Positions 46,001 through 58,412 of a stretch of 64,000 nucleotides of DNA are shown in pieces. The translations under genes and the position numbers were made by a program. Below the pieces are notes generated by a model, which did not search any database, was not told the origin of the DNA, and saw only the letters and a list, made by a program, of their open reading frames with translations. Positions within the stretch are counted from its first letter, which is position 1; every line of letters starts with the position of its first letter. The stretch covers positions 30,548,756 through 30,612,755 of the forward strand of contig CP141147.1 in the NCBI GenBank assembly GCA_035235625.1, given 5' to 3'. Origin of the DNA: Saururus chinensis (lineage: Eukaryota; Streptophyta; Magnoliopsida; Piperales; Saururaceae).

Positions 46001-49000
46001 CAATAAAAAAGGTCAATTTGTATAAACATAGAAAAGATATCCTCATTGCGTTAATCAAGATTCTTTTAGTGAAGTATGTAATAGCCATATACCTTTGAAT
46101 GCCCGAAAGGTAGGGGTATAATAGCAGCAATTGATTCCTTGGTTTAGCTCATCTCTCTTGATTTCAAGATTCATTTACTTGTATCCAGCCAGGACAACTC
46201 ATCCGCATTGCAGAATGCCCTCTGACCAGTTAGGCCAGGTTGCATGGAAGGGTTCGAGTTTAGCCGTACAACCAGGTCAAACCAAATTCAAAGAACTTTT
46301 GATCTACTTCTTATGCAAACTAATTTGAAATCGTAACTCTAAACAGGAGGATTTAATGCGTAAGACTGAACATGAACATGTAAAAATATCAAATGTACAG
46401 GTAATCAATCCTTCAGCTTTTGTTTTTCCTTGTCTGAGTTTGTAGTTTTCCAATTTGAAAAATAGAGAAAAAATGCATGCTTATCTTGGTTAATTACATG
46501 TATCCAGGAACTGATAGAAAATCTGTTTTAACTATAACTTACTTCATATACTGGAGAAGACAATATAGCTCCTCTTCTGGCTACTATAATTAACTTCATT
46601 TTCTAATAGTTTAGTTTACTTTGTATTTCTCTTCCGTATACTAAAACTAAATTTTCTAATGGTTTAATTCACTTTGTATGTATTTCCAATCTTTCAAAAA
46701 CAGACCCTGCAAATAAAAAGAAAAAAGAAAACCGACCCCGGCACCACCCATTTTTGTGGTTGGGTTGGGTCAACAGGCCGGGCCAACTCAAGAGAACATT
46801 ATGATGATGTCATCCTTCATCTTCCTCCATCATCGCCCACCTCCTCCTCCTCCTTCCAGCTGTCTTTTTCTTTCTTTCTTTTTTGTTTGGCCTGATAGAC
46901 CTAACCTGGCTGCATTACCAGGCCAACCGGCCAGGCTGTTACAGGTCTCAAAAGGTCAAAATCCCGGACGTACCAACCTGAAAGCAGGCAGGCACTGATT
47001 GGACCCATTAGCCAGCTGGGTCAGTCCGGCTTTTAAGAAGGCAAGTCACATTGCCTGGTTGACACAGACAGGTCACTGGTCAACAAGGGTCAACCAGCCA
47101 AGCTATACTGAAGTTAACATAAAATATAATAAAAAAACATAAAACACAATCTGAAGAGAAGCTTTTCATATAAAGCAGCAAAACCCTATATTTAAATATT
47201 AATTCACTAATGACATATGACTAGTTCAATAACTCACTTTCGCAGCTCCTCTTTCTTTTTTCTTAGCTTATCAAGCTCAGTGTCAGCATTGAGGGTCCCT
47301 TGTAGCTGTAGATAGACTGATAGATTTTCATTTACAACTGACACTGCACACCCAGGTGGAGCAATATCCATTTCATTCAGAACCTGCATAATTTTTCAGT
47401 CCAATCATCAAAACTGAACTCATGCATGCTGAAGAAACAGAAAACAAAAAGAATGCACAGCATTGGTCATCCATCTAGAGGAAGTAGACTATAAGCACTC
47501 ACTTCACAATTTAATATCACCACAAATTTAAAACTTCTCACAATTAGCAAAGTTTGTATTATGTAAAACACAAATATACATGAATCAACCAACTCAGCCT
47601 TGTATAGGATAACTGATACAAGACAGAAAAACTCTGGACAAGGCAATTTCCAGTACTAACATCATCTAAGCCAAAACAATAAAATCAGAGAAAATCAATC
47701 TTACCTTTAATGAAGATAATGAAGCCAAAGTAAGAATTTCTAATTCATGGCTCCTGATTAACTCAGAGACAGCTTGTGTACGAGAAAGCACAAATGCAGG
47801 CCGCCTGTAGTGGAAAAAAAAAGTTAAAATTCTCTTTTTAAAGCACATAAGATCTTCAAAATGCTGTGAGTTTGATGGCCTATAAAAGCCATTCATCCGT
47901 CTCCAAGAAATATGTGAATTGTACCTCTCATTCCTTTGATTTGGAGGCAATGATGTGCGTAGAGATCTAATGGATTTCACTGTGGACTCAACCACATCCA
48001 TTTCATACTCGGACTCTTCATTCGTCCATTCCTGTTGATCACAAAATTGAGGATCATGAGCAAATTTATTGTCATGCCTAAAGGGAAAAGTAAGTTTTCT
48101 TCCACATAACAAAGAGATTCTGACCTCTACTATTGATGGATAATCTGATATCATAATTGACGCTTTCTTAGTACAGTTTTCAGCAGGTTGAGGTAGCCTC
48201 TGCCAGAGTTCCTCAGTTACAAATGGCATAAATGGATGTAGTAAACGTAAACCATTGTCCAGACAGACCCAAAGTGTGTCTCTAGCAGCTCTTTTCAAAG
48301 ACTCATTCTCAAAATTAGCAGAAAAATAAGGCTTGATAGCTTCAATAAAGACATCACAAAGTTGGAACTGCCACCAGGCATAAACAGCAGTAGCTGCATC
48401 TGAGAATTCATAAGATTCTAGAGATGATATTGTCCTTGAAATGGCTTTGTTCAAAACTGAAAGGATCCACTTGCATATAAACGGCATTGATTCCACAATC
48501 AAATGTGATGGAGCAACATAATCGTCTCCAAGTTTGCTCATGGCAAAGTGTATGGCATTCCACAATTTGTTACACCACTGGCGATAGCCAACAACCCTCT
48601 GAATGTCCAAATTTATCTTATCAGACTGGCCAAAATCAAAAGAAAACAGTAAGTGATAAGGAAGGAAGAAGGGAGAGAGAGTGGCGAGAGAAATAGTTTC
48701 ACGAAGAAGACCTGAGCAGTGTAAGAGACAAGAGCAAAGCGAAGAGCATCAGCCCCACATTCAGCAATCCCATCAGGAAAGTCCTTAACCTGTCCTTCCT
48801 TAGCAACGCGCAACTCTTTGGGATCTAAATTGCCCTCCTCCAGCCTTTTTTGAAGGCCTTCCAAGGATATACCATTTATCACTTCTAGGGGATCAATCAC
48901 ATTGCCAAGTGATTTCGACATTTTCCGACCATGGGCATCTCTGATAATTGGATGAAGATATACCTGAAGATGATACACAGAAAATCCACTTCTAACAGCT

Positions 49001-52000
49001 TCAAGTACAATTTTAATGAAGTTATGTTATGGGACTTACCACTGTAAAGGTTACTATACATAAAGATTACCTTTTTAAATGGAACATCACCTCCAAGCTT
49101 CATCCCAAGCATCACCATTCGAGCAACCCAGAAAAACAAAATATCATGACCAGTTTCAAGGACAGACGTTGGGTAAAACGTCTTAAAGTCCACTGTATCA
49201 TCTGGCCAGCCAAGCACAGATAATGGGAAGAGGCCAGATGAGAACCAAGTATCCAAAACATCAGGATCTTGTTCCATACGAAATCTCATTCCGTGGAACT
49301 TCTTGTTGACCTCAGCTAAAGCTTCTTCTTCATTTCTTCCAACAACCCAGTGATCATTGTATATACCAAATTCCTTGCACTCATCATCCTCCAGAGTCAC
49401 GTACCATGCAGGAATTTGGTGGCCCCACCAAAGTTGCCTCGAAATGCACCAATCACGAATATTTTCCATCCATCTGTAACAATCAGGAAACAAACAAAAA
49501 GATAACAGTCGAATTGCAATCATCAGAAGAGAAGTTGTATTTTCATTTATCAGCTATGCATTCTAATCCTGCTATTCTGCACTATTACTGGCCATTTTTC
49601 TATAACTGGGCATCTACCCTTTGTAGCGCACCACAGCCTAGTTCCCTTCAGCTTAACCTTTCAGGTATACAATCCCCAGACACATACATGGTTTAGAAAA
49701 AAGTCTTTTCATTAGGAGAACTCGCATGGTATCTTTTTTTTTTTACTCGCACTTTCTCATGCACCTCGACATGCACCGCAAAACAGCATAACTTGGCACT
49801 GTTAAAGTTCATCCAAAAACGCTGCTCACTTTCTCTCCAAAGGCCCAAAAGACCCACATCAATTCAAAAGTAGCACAACTCATCACAGCAGTTCTAATTT
49901 GTTAAACATAGGAACATCTATAAAAACCAAAACAAATTTACTCATCTAACTCTCAGAGAGAAGTGAAAACCTCTTCCATTCAGCAGCATATTGTTTTGGG
50001 ATGATCTCAATCTTAGGATTACTCTCATTCATTACAGCATCAAGAGCTTCTTTGGCAATATCATTGCAGTTAACAAACCATTGCAGTTTGATCATTGGTT
50101 CCACAACGTCACCACTTCGCGAACAAGTGCCCAACCGCATTTCGTTGTTCTGAGAACCTCTATAAAGATCCTGGTAGCAATCATCAAAAACTTAGTAGAT
50201 ATGTACTGAAAAAAATAATAGGAAAACATAAACCACCACGCATTCAAGAATTAAATGGGAGTAAACACCAACATATTTTTTGACATGGACTATCATTGTT
50301 TGGCAGCTATTAAGAGATAAAGTTCCTTAATTAGTAATAACTAAAGGCGAAGATATGACAAAATTTACAGAAATTTAAAACAAAAAAAGGAAAAAAACAT
50401 GGTAAAATAATGATGCACATTTTCTTGAATTACTCTCAAAACAAATATAATCAGTAAGATATACATACACAAGAATAACAGGATATTTAAACTGAAGTCG
50501 GTAAACACACAAATCTTTTCTCCTCAAATGACAAAGAGCAAGACACTTAATTTCTTTTTGCTCTCTCGCATTCTTCAGTGTCCATTGATGCAATACAAAA
50601 TTTTGAAATCACAACGGCTAAAAAATTGGTATAGTATATGACTCTTGCTGAATTGAAGACTCACCAGTAACAGCTTACAGCTCGGAAAAAAAACACTAAA
50701 AATGCCTTTAATAATGTCTAAACCATATAAGAAACTGTCAAACAACTAACTTGCTTTATAAAGATAATAATTCACTTGTTTAACAATATGTGAAGTGCCA
50801 TAATCGATTAAAAGCTATAAAAAAGGTAAACTATCTGTCTAAACCTTCTTCAGCAATGCTTCAATGACAGCCACACGAGCTTGAAATCGGGGCATGTCTT
50901 TAAATTCAGTTCCTCCATTGCCATTTATCTTCCCATCATTGGTAAAGATGTTGATAAATTCAAGATTGTGACGCTTCCCAACTTCAAAATCATTTGGGTC
51001 ATGTGCTGGAGTAATCTGTGTTAGTCATGGAATAAACAGCTAGCTTTATGGTACTGATATATACGGGAAGTAAAATTTAAGGCTGATGATTACTCACCTT
51101 CACTGCACCAGTCCCAAACTCGGGATCCACAAGTTTGGCATCACATATTATTGGCAGCCTCCTTCCATTGAACGGATGAATAGCAAATTTTCCATGAAAG
51201 TGAGTATATCTCTTGTCTTCAGGATGAACTGCAATTGCTGTATCACCAAGCATTGTCTCTACTCTGGTTGTTGCAACAACAATTTCGCCTAAATTCTCTT
51301 CAAGTGGGTAAGCAAATGAGGTCAATACCCCAAACTCCACAGGATTATCGTAGCCAGGAACCTTAAGTAAAGTTCTTTCCTTTATGTCCTTGTAATCAAC
51401 CTGAATTGTCGAAAGCAATTTGATAAGTGGGGTAAAGTAAACTCAATTAGTGACCATTCATATTCCATGTGTTTTTTTAATCAATGTAATATACAATCAA
51501 TCCTTTCTTTGAAGCTTCAAAATTTTTCCTAAACTACAATCGCTATGAGCTAATAACATACCTCAATATCAGAAATTGCTGTTCGCAAGATGCAATCCCA
51601 GTTGACCAATCTGCTATCTCTGCAGAAAAAGAAAAAGATAAACTGAATCGTGTGATCCTTGTATTAAAAAGTCAAAGCAAAAATATAGGCTTAGAAGCAT
51701 ATGTATGTATGACAGTAACAAACAAAACATTTGGTTATCAGCCAGTGTAAATTAAAATTTGGCCATTCCTATTTGAGCATACCTATATATAAGACCTTCC
51801 CTGTACAGACGAACAAAAGCCTCTATTACAGCCTTCGATCTTTGCTCATCCATTGTAAAGCACTAAGAAAAGATAACATAACTAGATTCATTAAACTTAT
51901 ATTGTCAGGGGAAAGCTTCGCCAAATTGTTAGTCATCAAAACAGAAGAATGAAATAATAATTCATTCTTAATAAAGATACCAACCTCACGAGACCAGTCA

Positions 52001-54231
52001 AGTGATGCTCCCAAACGACGCTCCTGCTGTAATATTTTGCCTCCATAATCTTCCTTCCATTTCCAAACCTATGAGCAGTGGCAGATGGATATACAAATTG
52101 TACAACAATTATAGCACAGGAAAACAAGCAATTTGGTGAGTATGATTTCAAAGACAAAAAACAAGCTATTACAGATGGAACTGGGTTGAATGTAAATTTA
52201 CTTTTTTGACAAACTCAACTCGGCCGACATCATGCCTTGTCTGTCCATTTTCACGCATAATTTTCTTCTCCACAACCACCTGAAAGTACAACAATCCAGA
52301 CACATGTAAACATCAGAAATAGATAGTAAAAGAATCCAGCAACACTTCATAACAAAAAACTTATTCTAGTAACAAAATGCATATATGATATTGTTTTTAT
52401 CGTTAAGCTTGGGGCAGGGCCCCAATTTCATTACTGATTACATAAGACTAATGAAGAAAAGAAAAAATAAAAAATTCAAATTCTCATTTCTCTGGGTGCA
52501 AAATGAACTAACTACTTCAACAAGCAAATACCTAGACAGCTAGACTTCAACAGAAAACAGAGTCAGCTATTCATAGTAAGAACCTGTGTTGCTATTCCTG
52601 CATGGTCCATTCCCGGTATCCACAAAGTATTGTAACCAGACATTCTTCGCCACCGTATTATTGTATCCTGCAAAACGAAAAAAATTTGGAGATTGACATG
52701 GATAGGATTGCCTATAATATTATTAAACTAAAAAGTGAATCATTTGAGCACCTGTATGGCAGCAGTAAGTGCATGACCTATGTGCAAGGCCCCAGTCACA
52801 TTTGGTGGAGGAAGAACCTGATGAAGACAGACACATTATGCATTGTGTCAGAAATTCCTGATACCCAGAAGCAGTAGAGGATGGGAAGTCAAAATAATTT
52901 TCTGATGGTAAACAGATAACGTAACAGTGACAGGGAGAATTTTAATTTAAAGAAGCACAGGAATGTGTTCCTAAAGACAACAAACATGTCTTCCATCCCT
53001 TGGAATTGAACCCAATACACAATACCTTCTAACAGGAGTATCAGAACATGACAAATAGTCAGGATTTTTAACTGTGGGATAAAAAAAACAGAGCCCTAAT
53101 TCAATCTGCATGCACTTGTAGATATAATAATTCAATCAGATGGTAGAAGAATACCATTATTATAATTTGCACACAAAAAGAATATCACTACCATATAGAA
53201 AAAGAAAAATGAAAATAACAGATGCACAGGTATTTCTTACAAACTTTAACTTACAATAGCAAAAGGAGGCTTAGAGCTGCTTGAATCAGCAATGAAGAAG
53301 CCCGCATTCTCCCACCATTCATACCATCTCCAAACCAATAGCATTCCAAAGAGAATATAAAATTAAGTACAAGAGGGAAAAAGAGCCCCTATAAACAGTC
53401 AAAAGTCAGAACTTACGATTTCTCCACTGCACATGGAGAATATTGTTTTGCCATTTGAGAAGAAAGTTTCTTTTTCTCTCCAAGAGGAGTTTCTGGATCC
53501 AAGAAGTCGACAGCATTTTCCTCCTCTTCGACTCGCTTCAAGCTCTTCTTCTCTGGTTTTTTTACTTTTTGAGCCTGTGCAGAACCATCACTCATGATGA
53601 TGAAATAGCAATTATAATTCTGGAAGAAATAAGACTACTTGCAGCCTTACCTGCAACTTGGCCGCCTCTGCTTTTTGTGCAGCCTTCAATTTTTTGAGCT
53701 CTTTTTCTCGAGCCTGAAAGTAAAAGAGAGATATTCTTTTTGCCTTTAATTTAAATAGTTTTAAGAGTCTATAAACTTCAATACGTGTTATAAAAAATAA
53801 CTAACCTTTTCCTCCTTCTTTTTCTTTCTTTCAGGATCTTCTTCCTCCACCTGGACCAATAGAATACATGGATTCCATGTTAAAGTCACCGCAAAGACGA
53901 TTGCATATATGTAAGTAGTTGTACAATCATAAGTAATTAGAAAAGGGATATGACAAGGCATATGATGATAATAATGGAATAAAAATGGTGCGGGACCATG
54001 TTCACAATAGAGTGATAATAAATATAGTTGCAGAAAATACCACCACTTTATTTCCCTGTTATTTGGGGGCCAGCTACATGGATGCTGCTCCAACATCCAT
54101 TTACATTACAGTCAGTTGGATTAATAATAGCAGGAGGCCTAAAAACTAAGTATCTTACAGATGCATAAACCATACGGAAGCAAATATAAAAAAAAACTGA
54201 AGATAAAGTTGAAGAGTCTTACAGGAGGCAT
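43077..54231 (-). CDS. VALRS: Valyl-tRNA synthetase, 21 exons, 1049 residues
   Basis: Class I synthetase that attaches valine to tRNA-Val. Exons (high to low): 54231-54223, 53850-53806, 53713-53651, 53574-53417, 53327-53255, 52817-52752, 52667-52584, 52279-52202, 52068-51985, 51862-51783, 51619-51562, 51400-51098, 51015-50845, 50170-49971, 49473-49071, 48963-48712, 48625-48125, 48031-47925, 47804-47705, 47383-47238, 43245-43077. All introns are GT-AG and the sum is 3150 bases. HIGH is at 128-131 and KMSKS at 639-643. The editing domain includes [14 protein letters not shown] (exon 12). [13 protein letters not shown] and [17 protein letters not shown] (exon 15) precede KMSKS; the anticodon-binding part is exon 17, and a C-terminal coiled coil is in exons 20-21. 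The order matches Arabidopsis ValRS (TWN2), slightly shorter at the N-terminus. An in-frame ATG at 54264 would add 11 residues (MVVAWFFIKRS), possibly part of an organelle signal. The gene looks intact. Confidence 0.96.
44446..45955 (-). mobile_element. 5'-truncated RTE-type LINE fragment
   Basis: On the minus strand from 45955, conceptual reading finds reverse-transcriptase landmarks in order: [11 protein letters not shown], then [12 protein letters not shown] where active elements have a catalytic FADD-type motif, then SRTK..YM, and [15 protein letters not shown] near 45240. Many stops and frame breaks separate them. Below the nested element, 44560-44446 matches the 3' end of plant RTE elements (a stretch equivalent to CCCAAATTGTTGGGAAAAG) and a tail of ATGATTATGATT-type repeats. 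A 42-bp near-direct repeat flanks the insertion (44402-44443, 45955-45996). It is inactive. Confidence 0.8.
44582..45215. mobile_element. Mutator-like element, 634 bp, nested in the RTE
   Basis: Nine bases AGTCATATC (44573-44581) precede it and AGCCATATC (45216-45224) follow it, an 8-of-9 match of the length expected for Mutator-like elements. Tips are imperfectly inverted: AATGTTTTATAACCC against GGTTTTAAAACACTT. The interior is C-rich, with a repeat of 67-70 bp starting at 44750, 44817 and 44887. A GC-rich non-transposase interior is typical of Pack-MULEs, but no captured gene is recognisable. It splits the RTE sequence, so it arrived later. Confidence 0.75.
54040..54100 (-). repeat. RTE 3'-end-like remnant in intron 1
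   Basis: TTATTTGGGGGCCAGC and TACATGGATGC resemble the RTE 3' segment at 44490-44530 (CAATTTGGGGTCAGC, then GACATGGATC). The remnant is short, and no tail or target duplication was found. It could also be a SINE sharing the RTE tail. Confidence 0.4.
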
Positions 54232-54371
54232 GCTGCGCTTTATGAAAAACCAAGCAACCACCATGCAACACAACAAAGAAAGAAGTAATCAATATATAAA
54301 AATAATATAAAAAAGTTTTTCTACATATTATTAAAAAAAAAGTGGCTTAGACCATTGATGCATAATCTATA

Positions 54372-54430
54372 TCTATACTACTATTAAAACCAAAAGAGAG
54401 TCCTAAAACCAAAAGAGAGGACTCAGACAA
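54372..54430 (+). mobile_element. Possible Helitron 5' end
   Basis: After an A at 54371, the sequence TCTATACTACTATTAAAAC is close to the common plant Helitron 5' start. A short repeat, CCTAAAACCAAAAGAGAG, follows. I could not find the required 3' hairpin with CTAG/CTRR before T, so the extent is unknown and only the putative end is annotated. It lies 140 bp upstream of the synthetase start codon at 54231 (108 bp upstream of the alternative ATG at 54264). Confidence 0.4.
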
Positions 54431-55494
54431 TTTCGAGCTCAGGCCAAATATGCCCTTCATACTAATTATCAACTACCTATTACATTGAAGGGTAAATAAT
54501 AAACAATATTTTCTTCTCTCAACCTTTTTGTTTGCTAGCTTGGCACGGTTTCTCATCTCAGGACAATTTCATTACTCTACTGACTCCCACCAAAGGTTCC
54601 TCCATTTCTCACTTTCTACTTCTCCTCGCTGCCTGTTTTGGCCAGTTGAAGGCCCCCACTTTTCAGCTGTACATCTTTTCTTTTCTTTTTTTTCCTATGT
54701 TTCTATTCAAGCTGCAACTCGTGTTATCATGTCTGCATTTGTTTCTTTTCAATTCAATTCTAGTTCTTAACTATAACTTCTGCTATGACTAAGAGACGTA
54801 GCTCACTATCATGAAGACATCCTCCTTATTCTTTGTCTTCTGGGTTGACAGCTACAGTCTAGATTCCTGCAACAGTATCAAGTGCATTCACACATTCCCT
54901 GTCAATGGGTGCCAATCGGGTGAATTTTTTTCTAATTTTCCTTGATTGAGCTTCTCACTCAAAATCAAATATTTTCATGTAAATTTCTAAAAGTTTGAAT
55001 TGCATATTGGATTTTTTTATGTGGCACTTTGTTTTACGCCAGCATTGTGGTGGAAGTGTAGAGTGGACACCAGATAACCAGGGGCAACAACATGGATACT
55101 GCTTTGTTTTAACTAAGAGATGGCATGAGAGTCTCTAACTTCATGTTCAAGATAAAAGATTACCCCAGATGCCACGTTATTGAGATAAAGGTGGAACCCA
55201 GCCTTTGGCCAATTCCCTCCCGGATTTTTACATGGTTATACCTAGTGCACACGGTTGACCAACTCAAGACACTCTCGCATCAGTGCAAACCACAAATCAC
55301 ATAGTTGTCTCTCTTTGAGGTTTAAGGGGGAATGGGCTGTTCATGTTATTCATTCAAATGTTATCTTATATCATGGCATTCATATTATGGATAGGTACAA
55401 AATTGTTGTGCATTGAATGACATATGTATGAATTATTGCTACTTTGTAAGTCTTGTGATTTCGTCAATATATGTTTTGCTTGAGTTATTATTTC
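54431..55494. other. Upstream side of the synthetase gene
   Basis: Two overlapping plus-strand frames of 80-86 codons (54528-54792) lie in different phases and have no recognisable domain. If the Helitron end is real, this is element interior. No clear promoter for the minus-strand gene was seen. Confidence 0.35.
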
Positions 55495-55925
55495 AGAAAG
55501 CTATGAGATGAAATAGAATAATTACATCCGTGATTGGTAATCATCCTGTTAAGCATAATTAGTCTTTTGCTTAGTCTGTGTGCATGCTAGATTAGTTGAA
55601 TAGTTAATGACGCACTTTACATAGTATCATGCTAGGGCATACACAACTACGTATGGATTAGATCCCGTTCTACCTTTAAGAGGTAAGCAGGCAGTTGACA
55701 GAAAGCTATGAGATGAAATTGAACATGTGTGATTGGTAATCATCCTGTTGAGCATGACTAGTTGACAGAAAGCTATGAGATGAAATTGAATAATTGCATG
55801 TGTGATTGGTAATCATCCTGTTAAGTATGATTAGTCTTTGTTTAGTATGTGTGCATGCTAGATTAGTTGACTAGTTAAATTATGCATTTCACGTAGTATC
55901 ATGCTGGGGCATACACAACTAAGAC
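55495..55925 (+). repeat. Local two-and-a-half-copy duplication
   Basis: The unit AGAAAGCTATGAGATGAAAT ... GGTAATCATCCTGTT ... GCATGCTAGATTAGTTGA ... GGGGCATACACAACTA starts at about 55495 and again at 55764. A partial copy (first 65 bases) starts at 55699 directly before the second full one. Differences are few, so the duplication is fairly recent. No coding content is seen. Confidence 0.85.
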
Positions 55926-56179
55926 CTCTTCTACCTTAAAATGGTATGTAGGATCAAGTCATAGGTTGCTTATCTTTTCTTAAAAGTTGCATGTGTTTAC
56001 ACATCTTCATGATTCAGTTCGCCAGAGCATGGTAATCATCCTAACCAAAGGTCACGAAAAATGAATGGCCATATTCTCTTGAGGAATGTTGTGCATTAAA
56101 ATTATTTTAGTATGAATTGTACTTTATTTCAATACGGCAAGACATTTTATTTATGAAAAAAAATCCTCTAAAAAATCAG

Positions 56180-56710
56180 GTCGTTACAAAAACGGGTTGC
56201 AAAAAATGCATGAACAGTTAGTGTCCGACGTAACATCGGAAATAATGCAGAATCTAGAAGAATTCTAGCATGAGATGAAGCAGATTTTCAAGGAATATAG
56301 AGACCAATTGTATCAGACCCAATGAGCCATACTTGACAGGATTAACCACGGTTTACAAAGGCTGCAGCGAATTTCCGGTCGAACCTGGCGGAAATCCGGA
56401 GACGAACACAGCCTATGCGTCAGAGGAGGCGATTGTCCGGCAGGCGAGAGCTCGGCCGGCCGGTAGGCGAACGACAGTGGCGGCGGCACAGCTTCAGAAG
56501 GTGATAGGAGTAGGACTTTACAGAAATGCGGAACGACGAAGAAAACCTGAATATGGAGGGTCTAAAGCGGGTCTAAGCGGACCCGGATACTGCCCGCGGC
56601 CAGTTGGGGGCCTTGGGGCTATGCACACAATGTTGGCGCACTCTGATGGTACTCCACCCTGGAGACAACGCATCAGAATAGTGCTTTTGAGTGGTGGATT
56701 ACACTAACTT
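56180..56710 (+). pseudogene. Decayed GC-rich open-frame region of unknown origin
   Basis: From 56190 one frame reads a helical-looking stretch (KMHEQLVSDVTSEIMQNLEE, a stop, then EMKQIFKEYRDQLYQTQ and another stop). From 56333 another frame runs 124 codons to 56707 in clearly GC-richer sequence. This is the pattern of a broken coding region, perhaps a transposon gag or transposase part, but I recognise no domain. There are no matching terminal repeats. Treat it as unassigned. Confidence 0.3.
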
Positions 56711-57792
56711 AATGCGCCAAAAGGGGATGCAACGCACACCTAAAAAATTTTCGGTTTTTTTTTATACCTAACCCCACTCGATTTGAATTGGGTTTGATAT
56801 TTTTAGTTATACGGTAAATTGAGCGGGTTTGGCTTTTAAACATTTATCGCCAAGTTGAGTTGCGTTTAGGTTTTACTTGACCCGACCCAAAACCGACTTG
56901 AGTAGGGTATAACGTTTTTTTATAAAGAGGTAGGTCATAATCAATATTTTTATTTTTGCTAGAAACTATATATTATTTTTATTATATACATGATTTATGT
57001 GAAAAATCTTGAGTCAATAAGATAAGTAGATTTTATTATGAATGTGTCTATATGGAAAACCCCAAAGTACTATGTAAGTGAGGAAATTATGAGTATTTTC
57101 CTATTTCTCCTGCATCCCATTTACCCCATGAAATTTCCCATCTCATTACCCAATTAAACCCATAATAAAATAGTGTCTCTCCTCCCCTGTATCTCATTTC
57201 GCGACTTCAAAGCTTCATAGAGGTGTTTTTCCTCCCCTAATCTCATTCTAAAGTGCTAGCAACATATTTGTGGAGGATTTGTTAGAACGAATCCAGGTCA
57301 AACCCAAAAAAATCAATGCCACTTTAAAGATTTTTTGCTTAGAAAAACCATAATGCTTTGAAGATTTTGATTACATGTGCCCAAAAAAACCCAAAAAACT
57401 TTGAAAGTTTTTGTATGCGTTATTTGCATCATTAATTAGGTATTCGCATTCACCTTTTTTCTCTTGTTGTTTGTAGAAAGTTTTTAGCTTTTATAGAAAT
57501 GGGTGTGGTCATAGTATTTATTCTTTAGTTCTTGAGTTTTAGTCACATTCTTGATCAAATGTTAATGCTCACAATATTTTTTTATGACCAATAAGAAACT
57601 CAGTGTAATTTATCTTATGGAACTTAAGTTCTTTGTCTTTTTTTTTCTATCTTGTATCCTATGATGTGTAATCTTATAAATTTTATTAAGTACCGGGTCC
57701 TTCAATTTTTGATGTAAAATTTTAGCTCATAAAGCATTTGTGGAATAATAAGAGACTCTACAGTATCATGAGCATGATAATTTCAACGTAAG
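56711..57792. other. Gene-free AT-rich stretch
   Basis: Contains CCCGACCC- and GGGTTTGG-like words around 56770-56910, as also seen at 63670-63790, common in decayed plant LTR sequence. Nothing else is supported. Confidence 0.4.
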
Positions 57793-58412
57793 AACTTTTG
57801 GAATGGCATTCACGGTGGGCACCCCTCGACAAAGTATGAAGTTTTATATGATGGACGCCCATCGTAAGGGAGTAAGGCCTTTGCATTACATAGGATAACT
57901 TCTGGAATGACTCTCACGATGGGCACCCTCAACAACGTATAAAGTTATATACAGGCGATGCCCACCGCGAGGAAGTAAGGCCTCTATGTGAACCACAAAG
58001 AAACTTCTAGACTATAGCTCATAGTAGGCGCCCCCCGATAATGTATGAACTTATATATGGGGGGTGCCCATTGGAGGGGGTAAGGTCTCTATGTAGGCCA
58101 TGAGAGTACTTCTGAAACAGCTTTTACGGTGGGTACCTTGACAAAGTATGAAGTTATATATGGTGAGTGCCCACTGTAAAGGAGTAAAGCCTCTATGAAT
58201 CACTAGAAAACTTCTAAAATTACACTCACATAGGCACCCCACCCCCCAACAAAATATAAATTTATATACGATGGGTGCCACTGTGAGGGTGTAAGACCTC
58301 TACACATTGCACAAAATAACTTCTAAAATGGCTCTTATGATGCCCCCCTCCTACAATAATATATAAAGTTATATAAGGGGGTACCCACAACAAAAGAATA
58401 AGGACTCTACAG
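57793..58412. repeat. Six-unit hairpin satellite, about 105 bp per unit
   Basis: Units start with (A/T)ACTTCT at about 57793, 57897, 58002, 58107, 58209 and 58318 (spacing 102-109). Each has CTCACGGTGGGCACC-like sequence, a spacer with AAAGTATGAAGTTATATA, then GGGTGCCCACCGTGAGG-like sequence and AGTAAGGCCTCTATG. The two flanking blocks are inverted, so nearly every unit can fold into a stem with a loop of 35-40 bases. Units differ at many positions, so the array is old. The sixth unit pairs poorly. No open frame of note crosses it; the 76-codon minus-strand frame is the repeat itself. Confidence 0.85.

Larger units (their letters stand above)
43246..47237 (-). other. Last intron of the synthetase gene, transposon-laden
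   Basis: At 3992 bp this is by far the longest intron; most others are 80-500 bp. It holds an RTE fragment (44446-45955), a Mutator-like element nested in it, and a segment at about 46720-47110 with GGTCAAC/CCAGGCC-type words like the tips of that Mutator-like element. 43780-44200 also has GGTCAACCC-like words but no clear structure. Confidence 0.85.

Noticed and set aside
54510-54565. Possible minus-strand first exon of the synthetase (MRNRAKLANKK before a GT)
   Set aside because: It lies beyond the Helitron-like start, lacks similarity to known ValRS N-termini and has no supported acceptor pairing. cDNA would decide.
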